DNA from: an uncultured Phycisphaerales bacterium
GTDB lineage: Bacteria > Planctomycetota > Phycisphaerae > Phycisphaerales > SM1A02
Assembly (NCBI GenBank): GCA_905480395.1
Contig: CAJQQE010000012.1
Location: forward strand, 1-64,000
Reading direction: 5' to 3'
DNA: 64,000 nucleotides
Shown here: positions 8,595-17,579 of the stretch, piece after piece
Layout of the letters: the number at the start of each line of letters is the position of its first letter
Position numbering within the stretch: position 1 is the stretch's first letter
Position numbers and translations under genes: made by a program
Notes under the pieces: generated by a model
Databases searched by the model: none
Told to the model about the DNA's origin: nothing
Seen by the model: only the letters and a program-made list of their open reading frames with translations

Positions 8595-10715
8595 ATGAAG
8601 GATGCGTCTCTCGCGAAACGAACTTCCGTCGTGATCGCCATGACCGACGCGATTCCGGCACCACCTGCGGTCGCGATGCGGCTGTTTCAGGCCACATCTT
8701 CCGCTCGTACCAGCGTCGATGAAGTGGTGTCGATTCTCGCGGCGGATCCCGCGATGGCCGCTCGCGTGGTTTCGCTGTGTCGGCGATGCAATCGAGGTGT
8801 TTCCGGAGACGTCGACACCCTGGAGCGTACGGTGATTCTCCTCGGATTCGAGGAGATCCGTGCGGCGGCGATCTCGATCGAGATCTGTGGAGTTCTTGAC
8901 GCGGACTCTTCGAGTGACTTTTTGGTTGGGCTCCGTCGGCAGGCGGTACTCACGGCGTCGATCGCTCGAGTCGCGGCGGAACGTCTCCCCGGGCTCGGTG
9001 ACCTGGAGCCATCGACCGGCTTTCTGGCGGGCCTACTCCATGATCTGGGGCATCTCGTACTGGCCACGGCGATCCCCGGGCCACTAGAACGCCTGGCAGA
9101 GTCGGCCACGCTGCTCGACGCAGAATTCGACGACACGCTTCTTCGGGTGATCGGGATCGATGGTGCGATGGTCGGGGAGCGGATCGCCCGTCGATGGGAT
9201 CTTCCCGGCTTTCTCCATGCGGTGGTCACCAGTGCTGGGCGGGGTCCAGCGGCGATCGGTGACACAGGACACCGGCGGCTCGAACTTCTGGTTGGATTCG
9301 CAGATGCCATTGCAAGGCGATGCAGTCCCGATTCGATCGGTCGTCGTCCGGGCGTTGGGACGATTCGGGAGTACGAGGCGGCGCTGGGGCTGGACAAGGT
9401 GGATCTTGAGATGCTGCTTCCCGAAGCCGTCGCGATGGCGACGGCTTCCGCTTCCTTGCTCGGGCTTGAGGAAGGGTCATTCACCCAAATGTGCGTCGAG
9501 CGGTTCGGCGAAGCAAGGGCGGGGTGCGATTCATGTGAAGAAGGACTCGACTCGGTTGAAAACGTGCCGACGGCTGCCTCAAACGAGACCACCGAAACGG
9601 CATGGTTCCTCGCTCGCGTGGCAGTCGCCGACGCTCGAATCGAAGTTGAAACTGCGATGCTGGAATCAGCCCGCCGAGTCGATCCGAATGCGTTGATGAG
9701 GATCGCCTTCCGTCGATCCGACCAGTGGATTGGTTCTCAACCCGAAGAGGGTGTGGAGTTGGGCTTGTCCGAAGATCCCAGTGATTGGTTGCGGGGTGCT
9801 TTCGTGGGCCTCGATGGCGACTCATCGAGCCACCTGTTGGGCGTTCCGATGGACGGATTGATGATCGGAGTGTGTTCCCGGTCAGCGCCGGAGCCGGAGC
9901 TCGCCGCGGCGTGGCGATCAATTCATCACCAAATTCAGCGGTACGAGCAGCTCGAGTTGATTTGCGAACAGAAGGTGGCCGCGGCCCGGCGTGAAGTCGA
10001 GGCGTCGCAACGGATCGCAACGCTCGACGCCGATGCCACCCTCGCCGAGATCTCGGCTGGGGCAGCTCACGAAATGAACAACCCGCTTGCGGTGATTTCC
10101 GGCCGGGCTCAGGTTCTGTATGGCCGGAGCGGCGATTCATTGGTGGACTCGGGCATCGAGGAAATCGTCATGCAGACCAGAGTGCTCTCCGGGATCGTGC
10201 AGGGCCTACATCGGCATGCCACGGGTGCCGTGATCACCGCCGAAACAACCACTTCCGGTCGATTGCTCGAGAAATGCGCGGAAGCGGCAAGATCGGAGAT
10301 CTCCGACAAGGCTCAGGTGATCGTTCAGGGCGACGAAACGGAGGTGGGATTGTGCGTTGACGTCCGGAGAATCGCCGAAATCGCGATCGAAGCGGTTCGT
10401 AACGCGTCGGATGACAAGGAAGACGTCTGTATTTGCATGAGAAGTTCAATCGACGCCGCCGATTGCCGATGGTCTCTTTTGGTTGAGGATAACGGTCTGG
10501 GTTTCGGGCATGCAGCGCTCGAACACGCCTTCGATCCCTTCTTCAGCCAGAAAGCCGCCGGACGGCGGACGGGCTTGGGCCTGGCAGTCGTCCGTCGAAT
10601 TGCGGAAGCGCATGGGGGCTCGGCCTCGGTGCACAACCGGGTCCAAGGAGGGGGATGCCTCGTGGTATCTCTTCCGATCCTTAAGCCCGGACGAATCGAC
10701 TCGAACGCTGCGTGA
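8595..10715 (+). CDS. HDOD domain-histidine kinase fusion
   Basis: A 706-residue cytoplasmic sensor kinase without membrane segments. Residues about 15-220 form an HDOD domain (DPAMAARVVSLCRR, then LLHDLGHLVLA around residue 150), a degenerate HD-type fold used in signalling. A middle segment of about residues 340-450 may be a GAF-like sensor, followed by a short coiled coil. The phosphoacceptor His492 lies in AAHEMNNPLAVISG. The ATPase domain shows an N box near residue 603 (VRNASDD), the G1 box DNGLGFG, an F box (FDPFFSQK) and G2 (GRRTGLGLAVVRRIAEAHGG). HDOD-kinase fusions are uncommon. It should phosphorylate the receiver protein encoded just upstream. Confidence 0.87.
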   Translation: MKDASLAKRTSVVIAMTDAIPAPPAVAMRLFQATSSARTSVDEVVSILAADPAMAARVVSLCRRCNRGVSGDVDTLERTVILLGFEEIRAAAISIEICGVLDADSSSDFLVGLRRQAVLTASIARVAAERLPGLGDLEPSTGFLAGLLHDLGHLVLATAIPGPLERLAESATLLDAEFDDTLLRVIGIDGAMVGERIARRWDLPGFLHAVVTSAGRGPAAIGDTGHRRLELLVGFADAIARRCSPDSIGRRPGVGTIREYEAALGLDKVDLEMLLPEAVAMATASASLLGLEEGSFTQMCVERFGEARAGCDSCEEGLDSVENVPTAASNETTETAWFLARVAVADARIEVETAMLESARRVDPNALMRIAFRRSDQWIGSQPEEGVELGLSEDPSDWLRGAFVGLDGDSSSHLLGVPMDGLMIGVCSRSAPEPELAAAWRSIHHQIQRYEQLELICEQKVAAARREVEASQRIATLDADATLAEISAGAAHEMNNPLAVISGRAQVLYGRSGDSLVDSGIEEIVMQTRVLSGIVQGLHRHATGAVITAETTTSGRLLEKCAEAARSEISDKAQVIVQGDETEVGLCVDVRRIAEIAIEAVRNASDDKEDVCICMRSSIDAADCRWSLLVEDNGLGFGHAALEHAFDPFFSQKAAGRRTGLGLAVVRRIAEAHGGSASVHNRVQGGGCLVVSLPILKPGRIDSNAA

Positions 10716-10738
10716 TGCGGACGAGCAGGGGAGCAACG

Positions 10739-11890
10739 ATGAACTTTGAGCCTGAAATGTCCGGTATGAACACCAACTCCTCGAATGGGATGACGGACTC
10801 GAAGTACCGGGTACTGGTCTACGCTTCCCGTCCCGAAACATTGACCCTCGCGGCACTGTTGGAGGCCGCCGAGGGGACCTATCGGTGTACGGTGGTCAAT
10901 GATGACGAGGAGTTCCGCCGTCGGTTGCTCGCAATCCGTTGCGAGGTGATTCTGGTCGCCCCCGATGACGTCGATCTGGAGTTGGCCAACGATATCCGTC
11001 GCCTTCAGCCTCATGCGTCGATGGTCTTCGCCGCCCCTTCGGTGGGAGTCGAAGATCTCACCAAGGCAATGCAGGCGGGCGCCGTGGATTTCCTAAACGG
11101 TCCTTTGAATGCGGAAGAGGTCGAGGATCGAATCAGTCTCGCCGCGGCTCGAAGCATCGAAATGGTCGAACGAGAAGAGCGAATGCACCGGCTTCGAACT
11201 CTGAGTCGCCGCATCGATGCCGAATCCGAATGCATCCCGGACGCCGAAACTCCTGTGGACGACCCGGATTGCATGGGGCCGCTCACCATCCAACCTTCGG
11301 TGACGCCCGGTGATGCCGCTCGTCTTGATGAGGTCGCGATGTGCAGCGAGTTCCGTACGCTGGTCCGACAGGAACTGGACGTCGAAGATCTGCTTCGGAC
11401 AGCCCTCGAGTATCTCTTGGTCAAGACCGGGCCGACGAATGCTGCGATCTACCTCGCCGGCGGTGATGAGTCATTCGGCCTCGGAGCGTACGTCAACTTC
11501 GACCTTCCTCGGAAGGCGGTCGAGCCGATGCTCAAGCGGCTCTGCGACGAAGCGTGCCCGGCGATTTCAGAACATACTGACGTGCTCCGATTCGAAGACG
11601 CGAACGAGTTCATCGCAGAATGTGATCTCGGCTCGGAGATTTCGACGGACATCGAGATGGTCGCGGTTCCTTGCCACTTCGACGGTGAATGCCTTGCCGT
11701 GATGTTCCTCTTCCGCAGTGCAGCCGAGCCCTTCGAAGAATTCGTGGCTCAGACCCTGGATGCACTGCGAGAGATCCTGGCGGAGCAACTCGCCACGCTC
11801 ATCCGCGTGCACAATCGAATGGAGAACGCTTGGCCCGAGGAAGCGGTCGATGAAGAAGACGACCTTGGTTGGGACGACCTCGCGGCCTGA
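10739..11890 (+). CDS. Degenerate receiver domain protein with GAF-like C-terminal region
   Basis: A 383-residue protein. The start is set at 10739 because an SD (GGGGAG, 10728-10733) precedes it; the frame is open to a GTG at 10712 that overlaps the kinase stop. Residues about 22-130 have receiver spacing (VLVYASRPETLTLAALLEAA, later AMQAGAVDFLNGPLN), but the acidic triad is replaced by YASRP and the phosphoacceptor region reads LVAPDD, so ordinary phosphorylation is doubtful. An acidic linker and a GAF-like domain follow (VEDLLRTALEYLLVKTGPTN onward). It probably acts as a phosphorylation-independent partner of the kinase. The C-terminus is highly acidic. Confidence 0.75.
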   Translation: MNFEPEMSGMNTNSSNGMTDSKYRVLVYASRPETLTLAALLEAAEGTYRCTVVNDDEEFRRRLLAIRCEVILVAPDDVDLELANDIRRLQPHASMVFAAPSVGVEDLTKAMQAGAVDFLNGPLNAEEVEDRISLAAARSIEMVEREERMHRLRTLSRRIDAESECIPDAETPVDDPDCMGPLTIQPSVTPGDAARLDEVAMCSEFRTLVRQELDVEDLLRTALEYLLVKTGPTNAAIYLAGGDESFGLGAYVNFDLPRKAVEPMLKRLCDEACPAISEHTDVLRFEDANEFIAECDLGSEISTDIEMVAVPCHFDGECLAVMFLFRSAAEPFEEFVAQTLDALREILAEQLATLIRVHNRMENAWPEEAVDEEDDLGWDDLAA

Positions 11891-11926
11891 GCGAGTTGGA
11901 TAAGCGGGGCTCGGAGGTCGATCGGC

Positions 11927-12613
11927 TCAGGAATTCAGAGTCGAATTCGAGTCCGGTGACGGCTCGCGGAGGAGCACGGTGACACCGCCGGTAACGCGTT
12001 GACCCTTCGAGACCAGGACCTCGACACCCGGTCGATCGCGGACGATCAACTCGGTCGTTGAGCCGAACTTGATCATGCCGAAGCGATGGCCGCGGACGAC
12101 GCGATCGCCAGGAACCAACGGGCAGACGATTCGTCTCGCGATGGCGCCGGAAACCTGTCGAACTCCGATGGGTTCATCGTGCTCAGACTTGAAGACGATC
12201 AGGTTCGATTCATTGACCTTCGCGGATTCTTCGGAGCGGGCATCGAGGTATCGCCCCGGCCGATGAGTCACCGAGACTACTTCGGCATCGCAGGGTGCGC
12301 GATTGATGTGGACATCGAGCACGCTGAGAAAGATCCTGACCAGAATCGCTGGCTGGCCATCGGTGGCCTCATGACTGTCGAGCCGTTCCACCAGACTGAC
12401 TTTGCCATCCGCAGGCGAGATGAGATCATGAGGATTTGAGGTGGCGGGACGCCTGCCGAGGGGATCTCGAAAGAACCCGGCAACGGCGATCCAACAGAGC
12501 CCGATGGGGATCAGACTCCACCAAAATCCGGTGAGCACCGCAGGAATCGCGATCAGGACCGCGATCACGGTCGCGATACCCCATTCGCGTCGTCCGTAGT
12601 GACTCAAAAGCAC
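11927..12613 (-). CDS. psd: Phosphatidylserine decarboxylase family protein
   Basis: A 228-residue member of the short PSD class, which makes phosphatidylethanolamine at the membrane. Two membrane segments lie at about residues 12-45. ISPADGKV at about residue 65 and the FGSTTEL segment at about 180-186 are present; the GST is the self-cleavage site that creates the pyruvoyl cofactor. The start is a GTG. The gene is convergent with the receiver-like gene, with only 36 bases between. No phosphatidylserine synthase gene is in the window. Confidence 0.88.
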   Translation of the reverse strand: MLLSHYGRREWGIATVIAVLIAIPAVLTGFWWSLIPIGLCWIAVAGFFRDPLGRRPATSNPHDLISPADGKVSLVERLDSHEATDGQPAILVRIFLSVLDVHINRAPCDAEVVSVTHRPGRYLDARSEESAKVNESNLIVFKSEHDEPIGVRQVSGAIARRIVCPLVPGDRVVRGHRFGMIKFGSTTELIVRDRPGVEVLVSKGQRVTGGVTVLLREPSPDSNSTLNS

Positions 12614-12674
12614 GGGTCAGTGCCCAATCGAAATCGGCGTCCTTCGGCTCCAGGCGATGCCCGGAACCAGTGGA

Positions 12675-13520
12675 TCACTCGGAGGCCTTACCGATGAAGA
12701 AACCGAGCAGGCCGAAGATGATCAGCCCGCCCAAGAGGCCGCCGAACCAGACCATCATGCCGCTGGTCATCATTTCCGCGAGGGCTGGCAAGGTGCCACT
12801 GGCACCGACGAAAGCCATCAGTGCGGCGAGACAAAGCGAAGCCACGGCAACGATACCCATGCCGACGCCGAGCCCGGACCAGCCACCTTCGTAGGATTCA
12901 ACGATCATCGGGACGCCGACGGGCATGCCACCGCCAAGGTTGTTTCCGCCGCTTTCCGCGCCGGCGGCTTCAAAGAGGCCGCTTGAACTTGCGGGGATCG
13001 CGGGGTCGTCGTCGTTGGAGTAGACCTCGTCGAGGAGTTCGGCGCCAAGTGATGTGTCATCCGACTCTCTGGTCAGGTCGAGCAGGCCACTTCCGCTGCC
13101 GACGGTTTCCAGCGAAAGGTCGTCCTTGAGAAGGTCATCGCCCGAGGCTTCGCTCTCGAAGGCGCTGATCCCGGTTCCCATGCCGCTTCCAGCGAGGAAA
13201 CTGTCATCGGCCCCGCCGGTGTTGGAGTCTTCGAGTCCAATCTCTCCGCTCATCTCGAGCGACACTTCGTCGCCGTCAATGCCGGGTGCAGAACCACTCA
13301 GGCCGAGTGAGTCTGCTTCGCCGCTGTCATCGAGATTGATGGAGAGGTCGCCGAGGTCATCGGTCGAGGAGATCATGTCGATCTGTTCGACGCGGAACAT
13401 GTCCTGATCGTCCTGCTTAAAGGACTGGACTTCGCCGCTCTTCGCCATGGCCATGAGCTCGTCCACAGACTTCCCGAGCTTGCCAGCGGCCTCTTGGGCC
13501 GAATAGAACATCTTCGCCAT
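12675..13520 (-). CDS. Membrane protein with N-terminal HTH-like module and acidic linker
   Basis: A 281-residue protein starting at the ATG behind an AGGAGAC SD. Residues 1-48 resemble an excisionase-type HTH (MFYSAQEAAGKLGKSVDELM, then GEVQSFKQDDQDMFRVEQI). Residues about 50-180 form a very acidic Ser/Asp/Gly-rich linker without clear repeats. Two transmembrane helices end the protein (about 212-242 and 252-275), separated by a short loop. Proteins with this layout recur in Planctomycetes and have no established function. The frame is open a further 17 codons upstream, without support. It is divergent from mutY. Confidence 0.7.
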   Translation of the reverse strand: MAKMFYSAQEAAGKLGKSVDELMAMAKSGEVQSFKQDDQDMFRVEQIDMISSTDDLGDLSINLDDSGEADSLGLSGSAPGIDGDEVSLEMSGEIGLEDSNTGGADDSFLAGSGMGTGISAFESEASGDDLLKDDLSLETVGSGSGLLDLTRESDDTSLGAELLDEVYSNDDDPAIPASSSGLFEAAGAESGGNNLGGGMPVGVPMIVESYEGGWSGLGVGMGIVAVASLCLAALMAFVGASGTLPALAEMMTSGMMVWFGGLLGGLIIFGLLGFFIGKASE

Positions 13521-13699
13521 CGGATCTACGTCTCCTGGGCCAAAGGCCCGGTCGTGGTCGAACAGTGGCATGAGGAAGCCGGATCCGGCCTGCCTTCATA
13601 CCTTCGAGGATTAGGGAGGCTACCCCGAGTCCGGGGACCCTGCAAGGCGGGATTCGCAGGCCTGTCCACACGGTTCCCCTCCCGGTGCGGTTCTTGGGC

Positions 13700-13705
13700 C
13701 ACAAT
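13700..13705 (+). promoter_or_regulatory. -10-like box before mutY
   Basis: CACAAT ends 6 bases before the ATG at 13712. There is no SD before that start, so a leaderless transcript is possible. The first base departs from the usual TANNNT. Confidence 0.25.
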
Positions 13706-13711
13706 GCTCGG

Positions 13712-14800
13712 ATGCCTGGTTCCCCGACACCGATCAAGTCCGCTGTCTCCTCCTCGCCGTCCCAGCCTTTCTTCGAGGCAGAAACCACCGCTCAGGGGCT
13801 GGAGGCGTGGTTTCCGACTCATCGTCGAGATCTCCCTTGGCGTCGGAAGCGAAGTCCGTGGCGGACCCTGGTAAGCGAGTTGATGCTTCAGCAGACTCAG
13901 GTCTCACGGGTGGCCGAACGATTCGAGGTGTTTGTCGGTCAGTTTCCAAGTGCTTCGGCCATGGCAGCGGCCGGCGAGGAGGCAGTCGTGGCCGCCTGGG
14001 AGGGGCTTGGGTACTACCGCCGGGCTCGGCTGCTCTATGGAGCGGCCGTTCAAATCTGTGAACTTCATGGTGGCAAGGTGCCTCGTTCGACCGAGGCCCT
14101 GCTCGCCTTGCCAGGCGTGGGACGGTACACCGCAGGATCAGTGGCCTCGATCGCCTTCGATCGTCGTACCCCGATCGTCGATGGCAATGTGATTCGCGTC
14201 GTGGCGCGTCTTGAAGCGATCGATGCGGCGATCGATGATCCCGCGCTCGTCACGCGGTGTTGGGAAACGGCGGGCGCGTTGGTTCGCGCGGCAAAATCAC
14301 CAGGGGTCTTGAACGAGAGCTTGATGGAACTCGGGGCGACGGTCTGCAAGCCCGGGCCACCTTCTTGCGATCGATGCCCGGTACGCACGCAGTGCGCCGC
14401 GTCCCGAACCGGTGTGGCGTCACAGATTCCTCGCCCCAAGCGTCGTCCGGTTCGTCAGATTGTGCATCTGCATACGATTCTCTTTCGGCGTGGTGATCGA
14501 GTGCTTCTCCGTCAGCGGCCGCATCGAGGTATCTGGGCCGGACTCTGGGAGCTTCCATCGGTTGAGTCCGCCGACTCGCTCGAATCGGCGGCGATCGAAA
14601 CAGCCCTCGGGTTCAAGGTCGGCGGCCTACGTCCGCTCGAAACTTTTAAGCGGCTCCTGACGCATCGAGAAGTTCGCTTTCATGTTTTTGAGGCGTCGAC
14701 GCGGGTGCGACGAGGTCACTGGTGCGATCAAGCGGAGGCCGCCAAGCTCGCCATGGCAAAGCCCATGCGATCTCTGGTCGATCGACGCGCCTGGTCTTGA
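13712..14800 (+). CDS. mutY: A/G-specific adenine glycosylase MutY
   Basis: A 362-residue base-excision repair enzyme that removes adenine opposite 8-oxoguanine. It has ELMLQQTQV with the catalytic Glu56, a helix-hairpin-helix with GVGRYTAGS, the Asp157 of IVDGNVIRV, and an iron-sulfur site C-x6-C-x2-C-x5-C (in CKPGPPSCDRCPVRTQC). The C-terminal 110 residues form a NUDIX-like 8-oxoG recognition domain (FRRGDRVLLRQRPHRGIWAG). Length is typical. The frame extends to 13685, but only the ATG at 13712 has a promoter-like box at a sensible distance. Confidence 0.93.
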   Translation: MPGSPTPIKSAVSSSPSQPFFEAETTAQGLEAWFPTHRRDLPWRRKRSPWRTLVSELMLQQTQVSRVAERFEVFVGQFPSASAMAAAGEEAVVAAWEGLGYYRRARLLYGAAVQICELHGGKVPRSTEALLALPGVGRYTAGSVASIAFDRRTPIVDGNVIRVVARLEAIDAAIDDPALVTRCWETAGALVRAAKSPGVLNESLMELGATVCKPGPPSCDRCPVRTQCAASRTGVASQIPRPKRRPVRQIVHLHTILFRRGDRVLLRQRPHRGIWAGLWELPSVESADSLESAAIETALGFKVGGLRPLETFKRLLTHREVRFHVFEASTRVRRGHWCDQAEAAKLAMAKPMRSLVDRRAWS

Positions 14801-14812
14801 TCGGTCGAGGGG

Positions 14813-17242
14813 TCAGCTTCCCGCGCTGACGGTCGCGAGGACTTCACCTTCGTCGCGTTGATCCCGCTCCTCACGCCCGCCGGGATAGGCGATTCGAGAG
14901 TGGTAGATCGCACAAAGGCTCTTGATGATCGAATCTTCGATCACTTTCAGTTCTCGGAAAGTCAGGTTCGAGTCGTTGAGTTGGCCGTCATCGAGGCGAC
15001 GCCGGCTCATCTTTCTCACGAGCGATTCGATCCGACTCGGGGTTGGGTCGTTCATGGCGCGAGTGGCGCTTTCGATGCCATCGCAGAGGAGAAGGATCGC
15101 CGCTTCTCGGGTTTGCGGCTTCGGGCCGGGATACCGGAATTCAAACTCGTCCACCGCGCCACCTTCATCGGCGGCCTTCTCGCGGGCGGCGTGGAAGAAA
15201 TACTCGACGAGCGAGGTGCCGTGATGACTCTCGATGAAATGTCGGAGCACTTTTGGCAGGCCATACTCCTTTGCGAGTTCGAGCCCGTCCTTGACATGGC
15301 CGATGATCACCAGAAGGCTCATGGCGGGGCTGAGTTTGTTGTGCTTGTTACTTCTGCCGCCCTGATTCTCGATGAAGTATTCGGGCTTGTTCAGTTTGCC
15401 AACGTCGTGATAGAGCCCGCCGACGTAGACCAAGCGGCTATCGGCGCCGATTGCTTCCGAAGCGTTCTCGGCGATGGAGGCGACGGCGAGCGAGTGGTTG
15501 TAGGTTCCGGGGGCTCGGGATTGAAGTTCACGGAGGAGAGGTTGTCGGGTGTCTCGAAGTTCCGCGAGGGTGAGCCCGGTCGTGATGCCGAAGAGCTTCT
15601 CAATGCTGGGCATGATTCCGAGCATGAAGAACCCGGCGAAGAGCGTGCCGGCTCCGGCAAAAGCTGCTTGCACCATCACCTGCATGGGAGCGCCGATGGT
15701 GTCGAGAGGAATGGCGGCGAGACCCTGGGCGAGGAATACGACCACGGTGGCGATCCCCGAGAGCACCGATGCCCGGACGAAGGTGCCGCGGTTGGGAATC
15801 TCCTCGAGTTGAAACGCGAGGCTGGAGCTCACCGCGAGCAGGGCGATCGCATAAATTGTCTGCCCGCCGATCGCCACCGTGATCGATACCGAGCCGAGTA
15901 GGCCGGCGAAGATCGCGATTCTCCGGTCGTAGGCGAGGGTCAGGGTGATGGCAAGAATCGAGATCGCGAGGGCTGCTCCGAACGGCGTCAGCCGGGGGAA
16001 GGCTACCGCGAAGAAAGTGCCCAAGGCCGTGCAGCCAACGAGGAGGAGAAGGACGGCGGTCAACCGTGACGTGCTTCGTGCAATGCGCGGATAGAAGGTG
16101 GTTCCGTGTCCGGCGAGAAGGACCACCACCACCAGTCCAAGGAACATCCAGCCAGCGATCCGACTCCAAGTGCCGCGGATTCCACCCTTCTCCAGCGCGT
16201 TGGCAAGCGCCAGCCCGCCGATCTCAATGCGTGAGGTGTCGAGGACGTCTCCACGAGCGTAGATGACTTCGCCGGCGGCGTGTTCGATGAGCACGTCCGC
16301 CACCCGAGCGGCAGCTTCGTCCGCCGCCAACGTGGTGGCCGCCGGATCGAAGAGGACAGTTGGTCCCGGCCGATTGATGATCGCCGCGATGATGATCTCC
16401 GCGGCATCCCGAGGAAACCCGGAATAGCGGGCAAGTTTGATCAGCCGTTGTCGGACGCTCGTGGTCATTCCGTCCGGAACGAGCTCAATGGCACGCTGTA
16501 CCGTCACCGCGGTGGACCGATCTGGAATACGCGGCACGCCGACTTCGGCATCGCTCAATGCGATTGCCGTTTCGCCCTCTGACGGCGTCGAGTCGTCCGC
16601 CGTGATGGGATCATTCAGCGGGATACCGATCGGTTCGGGCGGCAAGACTTTCCGCATCGACACGGTGGTGAACTTCTGGAATTCAAGAGTCTCCAGCAGC
16701 GGTTCGTTCTGCCAAAGGGCATCGACGAACTCGTCCACGGATTCTCGCCAAGTCGGCGATGGGCCATCGGGGGTCTGGTATCGCTGGAGTACCGAAAGGG
16801 AGGCGTCGGTGAGCCCGAATTGATCCTGGAGTCCGAGGTCGACGTCATCGAGGATGAGGGCGGAACGGACCGCAACCGGCAATCCCATCAACTTCGCTCG
16901 AAGGTCGGCGAGATACGTTGCGTCGGCGTTGTAGAACCGAGGTGCGGCGCGGCGTGCCTCATCTCGACGTCGCTGGGTTTCTCCACCGTCGAGCACGCTG
17001 AACGCGAGTGGGTTGACCAGGCTGTCGGTGGCGACTTCGCCCGCCCAGACGCGGGGACGCGTCCGTGCCCACGTGGTCACCACAGTGAGAAGCATCGCCG
17101 TCATCACGACGGCGATGATTCCGTTCACGAAGAGCGGCTGCCGCGCAATCTCGCCGATGGTTGGCCCCTTGGGGCGCATCGCGGCGGAGATGCGGCTTCG
17201 CCTGGTCGAACGAGGCTTGAAGATGCGTGACAGGAATCCGAT
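14813..17242 (-). CDS. 7TM-HD family phosphohydrolase (PgpH-like cyclic-di-AMP phosphodiesterase)
   Basis: An 809-residue membrane protein. After one N-terminal membrane helix comes an extracytoplasmic region (7TMR-HDED type, about residues 60-340), then seven membrane helices (about 345-560) and a cytoplasmic HD domain with LYHDVGKL (His591-Asp592 counted from the ATG at 17179; add 21 here) and ESHHGTSLV. PgpH of Listeria degrades c-di-AMP, so that is the best functional guess. The start is placed at an ATC (17242) because a strong SD AAGAGGA sits 8 bases upstream and the added 21 residues are basic, as expected before a first membrane helix. The ATG at 17179 has no SD. Confidence 0.85.
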   Translation of the reverse strand: MGFLSRIFKPRSTRRSRISAAMRPKGPTIGEIARQPLFVNGIIAVVMTAMLLTVVTTWARTRPRVWAGEVATDSLVNPLAFSVLDGGETQRRRDEARRAAPRFYNADATYLADLRAKLMGLPVAVRSALILDDVDLGLQDQFGLTDASLSVLQRYQTPDGPSPTWRESVDEFVDALWQNEPLLETLEFQKFTTVSMRKVLPPEPIGIPLNDPITADDSTPSEGETAIALSDAEVGVPRIPDRSTAVTVQRAIELVPDGMTTSVRQRLIKLARYSGFPRDAAEIIIAAIINRPGPTVLFDPAATTLAADEAAARVADVLIEHAAGEVIYARGDVLDTSRIEIGGLALANALEKGGIRGTWSRIAGWMFLGLVVVVLLAGHGTTFYPRIARSTSRLTAVLLLLVGCTALGTFFAVAFPRLTPFGAALAISILAITLTLAYDRRIAIFAGLLGSVSITVAIGGQTIYAIALLAVSSSLAFQLEEIPNRGTFVRASVLSGIATVVVFLAQGLAAIPLDTIGAPMQVMVQAAFAGAGTLFAGFFMLGIMPSIEKLFGITTGLTLAELRDTRQPLLRELQSRAPGTYNHSLAVASIAENASEAIGADSRLVYVGGLYHDVGKLNKPEYFIENQGGRSNKHNKLSPAMSLLVIIGHVKDGLELAKEYGLPKVLRHFIESHHGTSLVEYFFHAAREKAADEGGAVDEFEFRYPGPKPQTREAAILLLCDGIESATRAMNDPTPSRIESLVRKMSRRRLDDGQLNDSNLTFRELKVIEDSIIKSLCAIYHSRIAYPGGREERDQRDEGEVLATVSAGS

Positions 17243-17579
17243 TGCTGCAGTCCTCTTCGGTCGTGGAAAGTGAAAGATCGGTCGGTTTCTGGCTGAAACG
17301 ATTTTAGCGTCGGGTCGTGATCGAAATCACTTTCGGTCGCGATCGAGCAGCGGCCTCCGCCAGTTCATATCGACCGTTTTCGGTGGGGAGCCGGACGGGA
17401 TACCCCCCCGGAGTATCGATGAAAGGGACAATACGCCTGAAACTTCGATCATTCTCTGATTATCGGGCGTTTCAGCCGTTTGGCCGATCGTGAACAGGAT
17501 TTCGTGGGGAGTTCGGTGGCGATCGCCCCCTTGACTGGCTGAGTCTTCGGAGTCACGGCATCGGGGTACCATCGGCGGC
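17243..17579. other. Divergent intergenic region
   Basis: This 337-base gap separates the divergent 7TM-HD and lipoprotein genes. It holds the AAGAGGA SD of the minus-strand gene (17251-17257) and the -10-like box of the plus-strand gene (17567-17572). GAAAGTGA (17266-17273) and TCACTTTC (17327-17334) form an 8-bp inverted repeat 53 bases apart. No coding frame or structured RNA is convincing. Confidence 0.4.
17567..17572 (+). promoter_or_regulatory. -10-like box positioned for a leaderless transcript
   Basis: TACCAT ends 7 bases before the GTG at 17580 (10 before the ATG at 17583). No SD lies between. A clear -35 is not visible. Confidence 0.4.

Noticed and set aside
14858-15901. A 347-codon plus-strand frame
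   Set aside because: Antisense to the conserved HD domain and membrane helices of the 7TM-HD protein.
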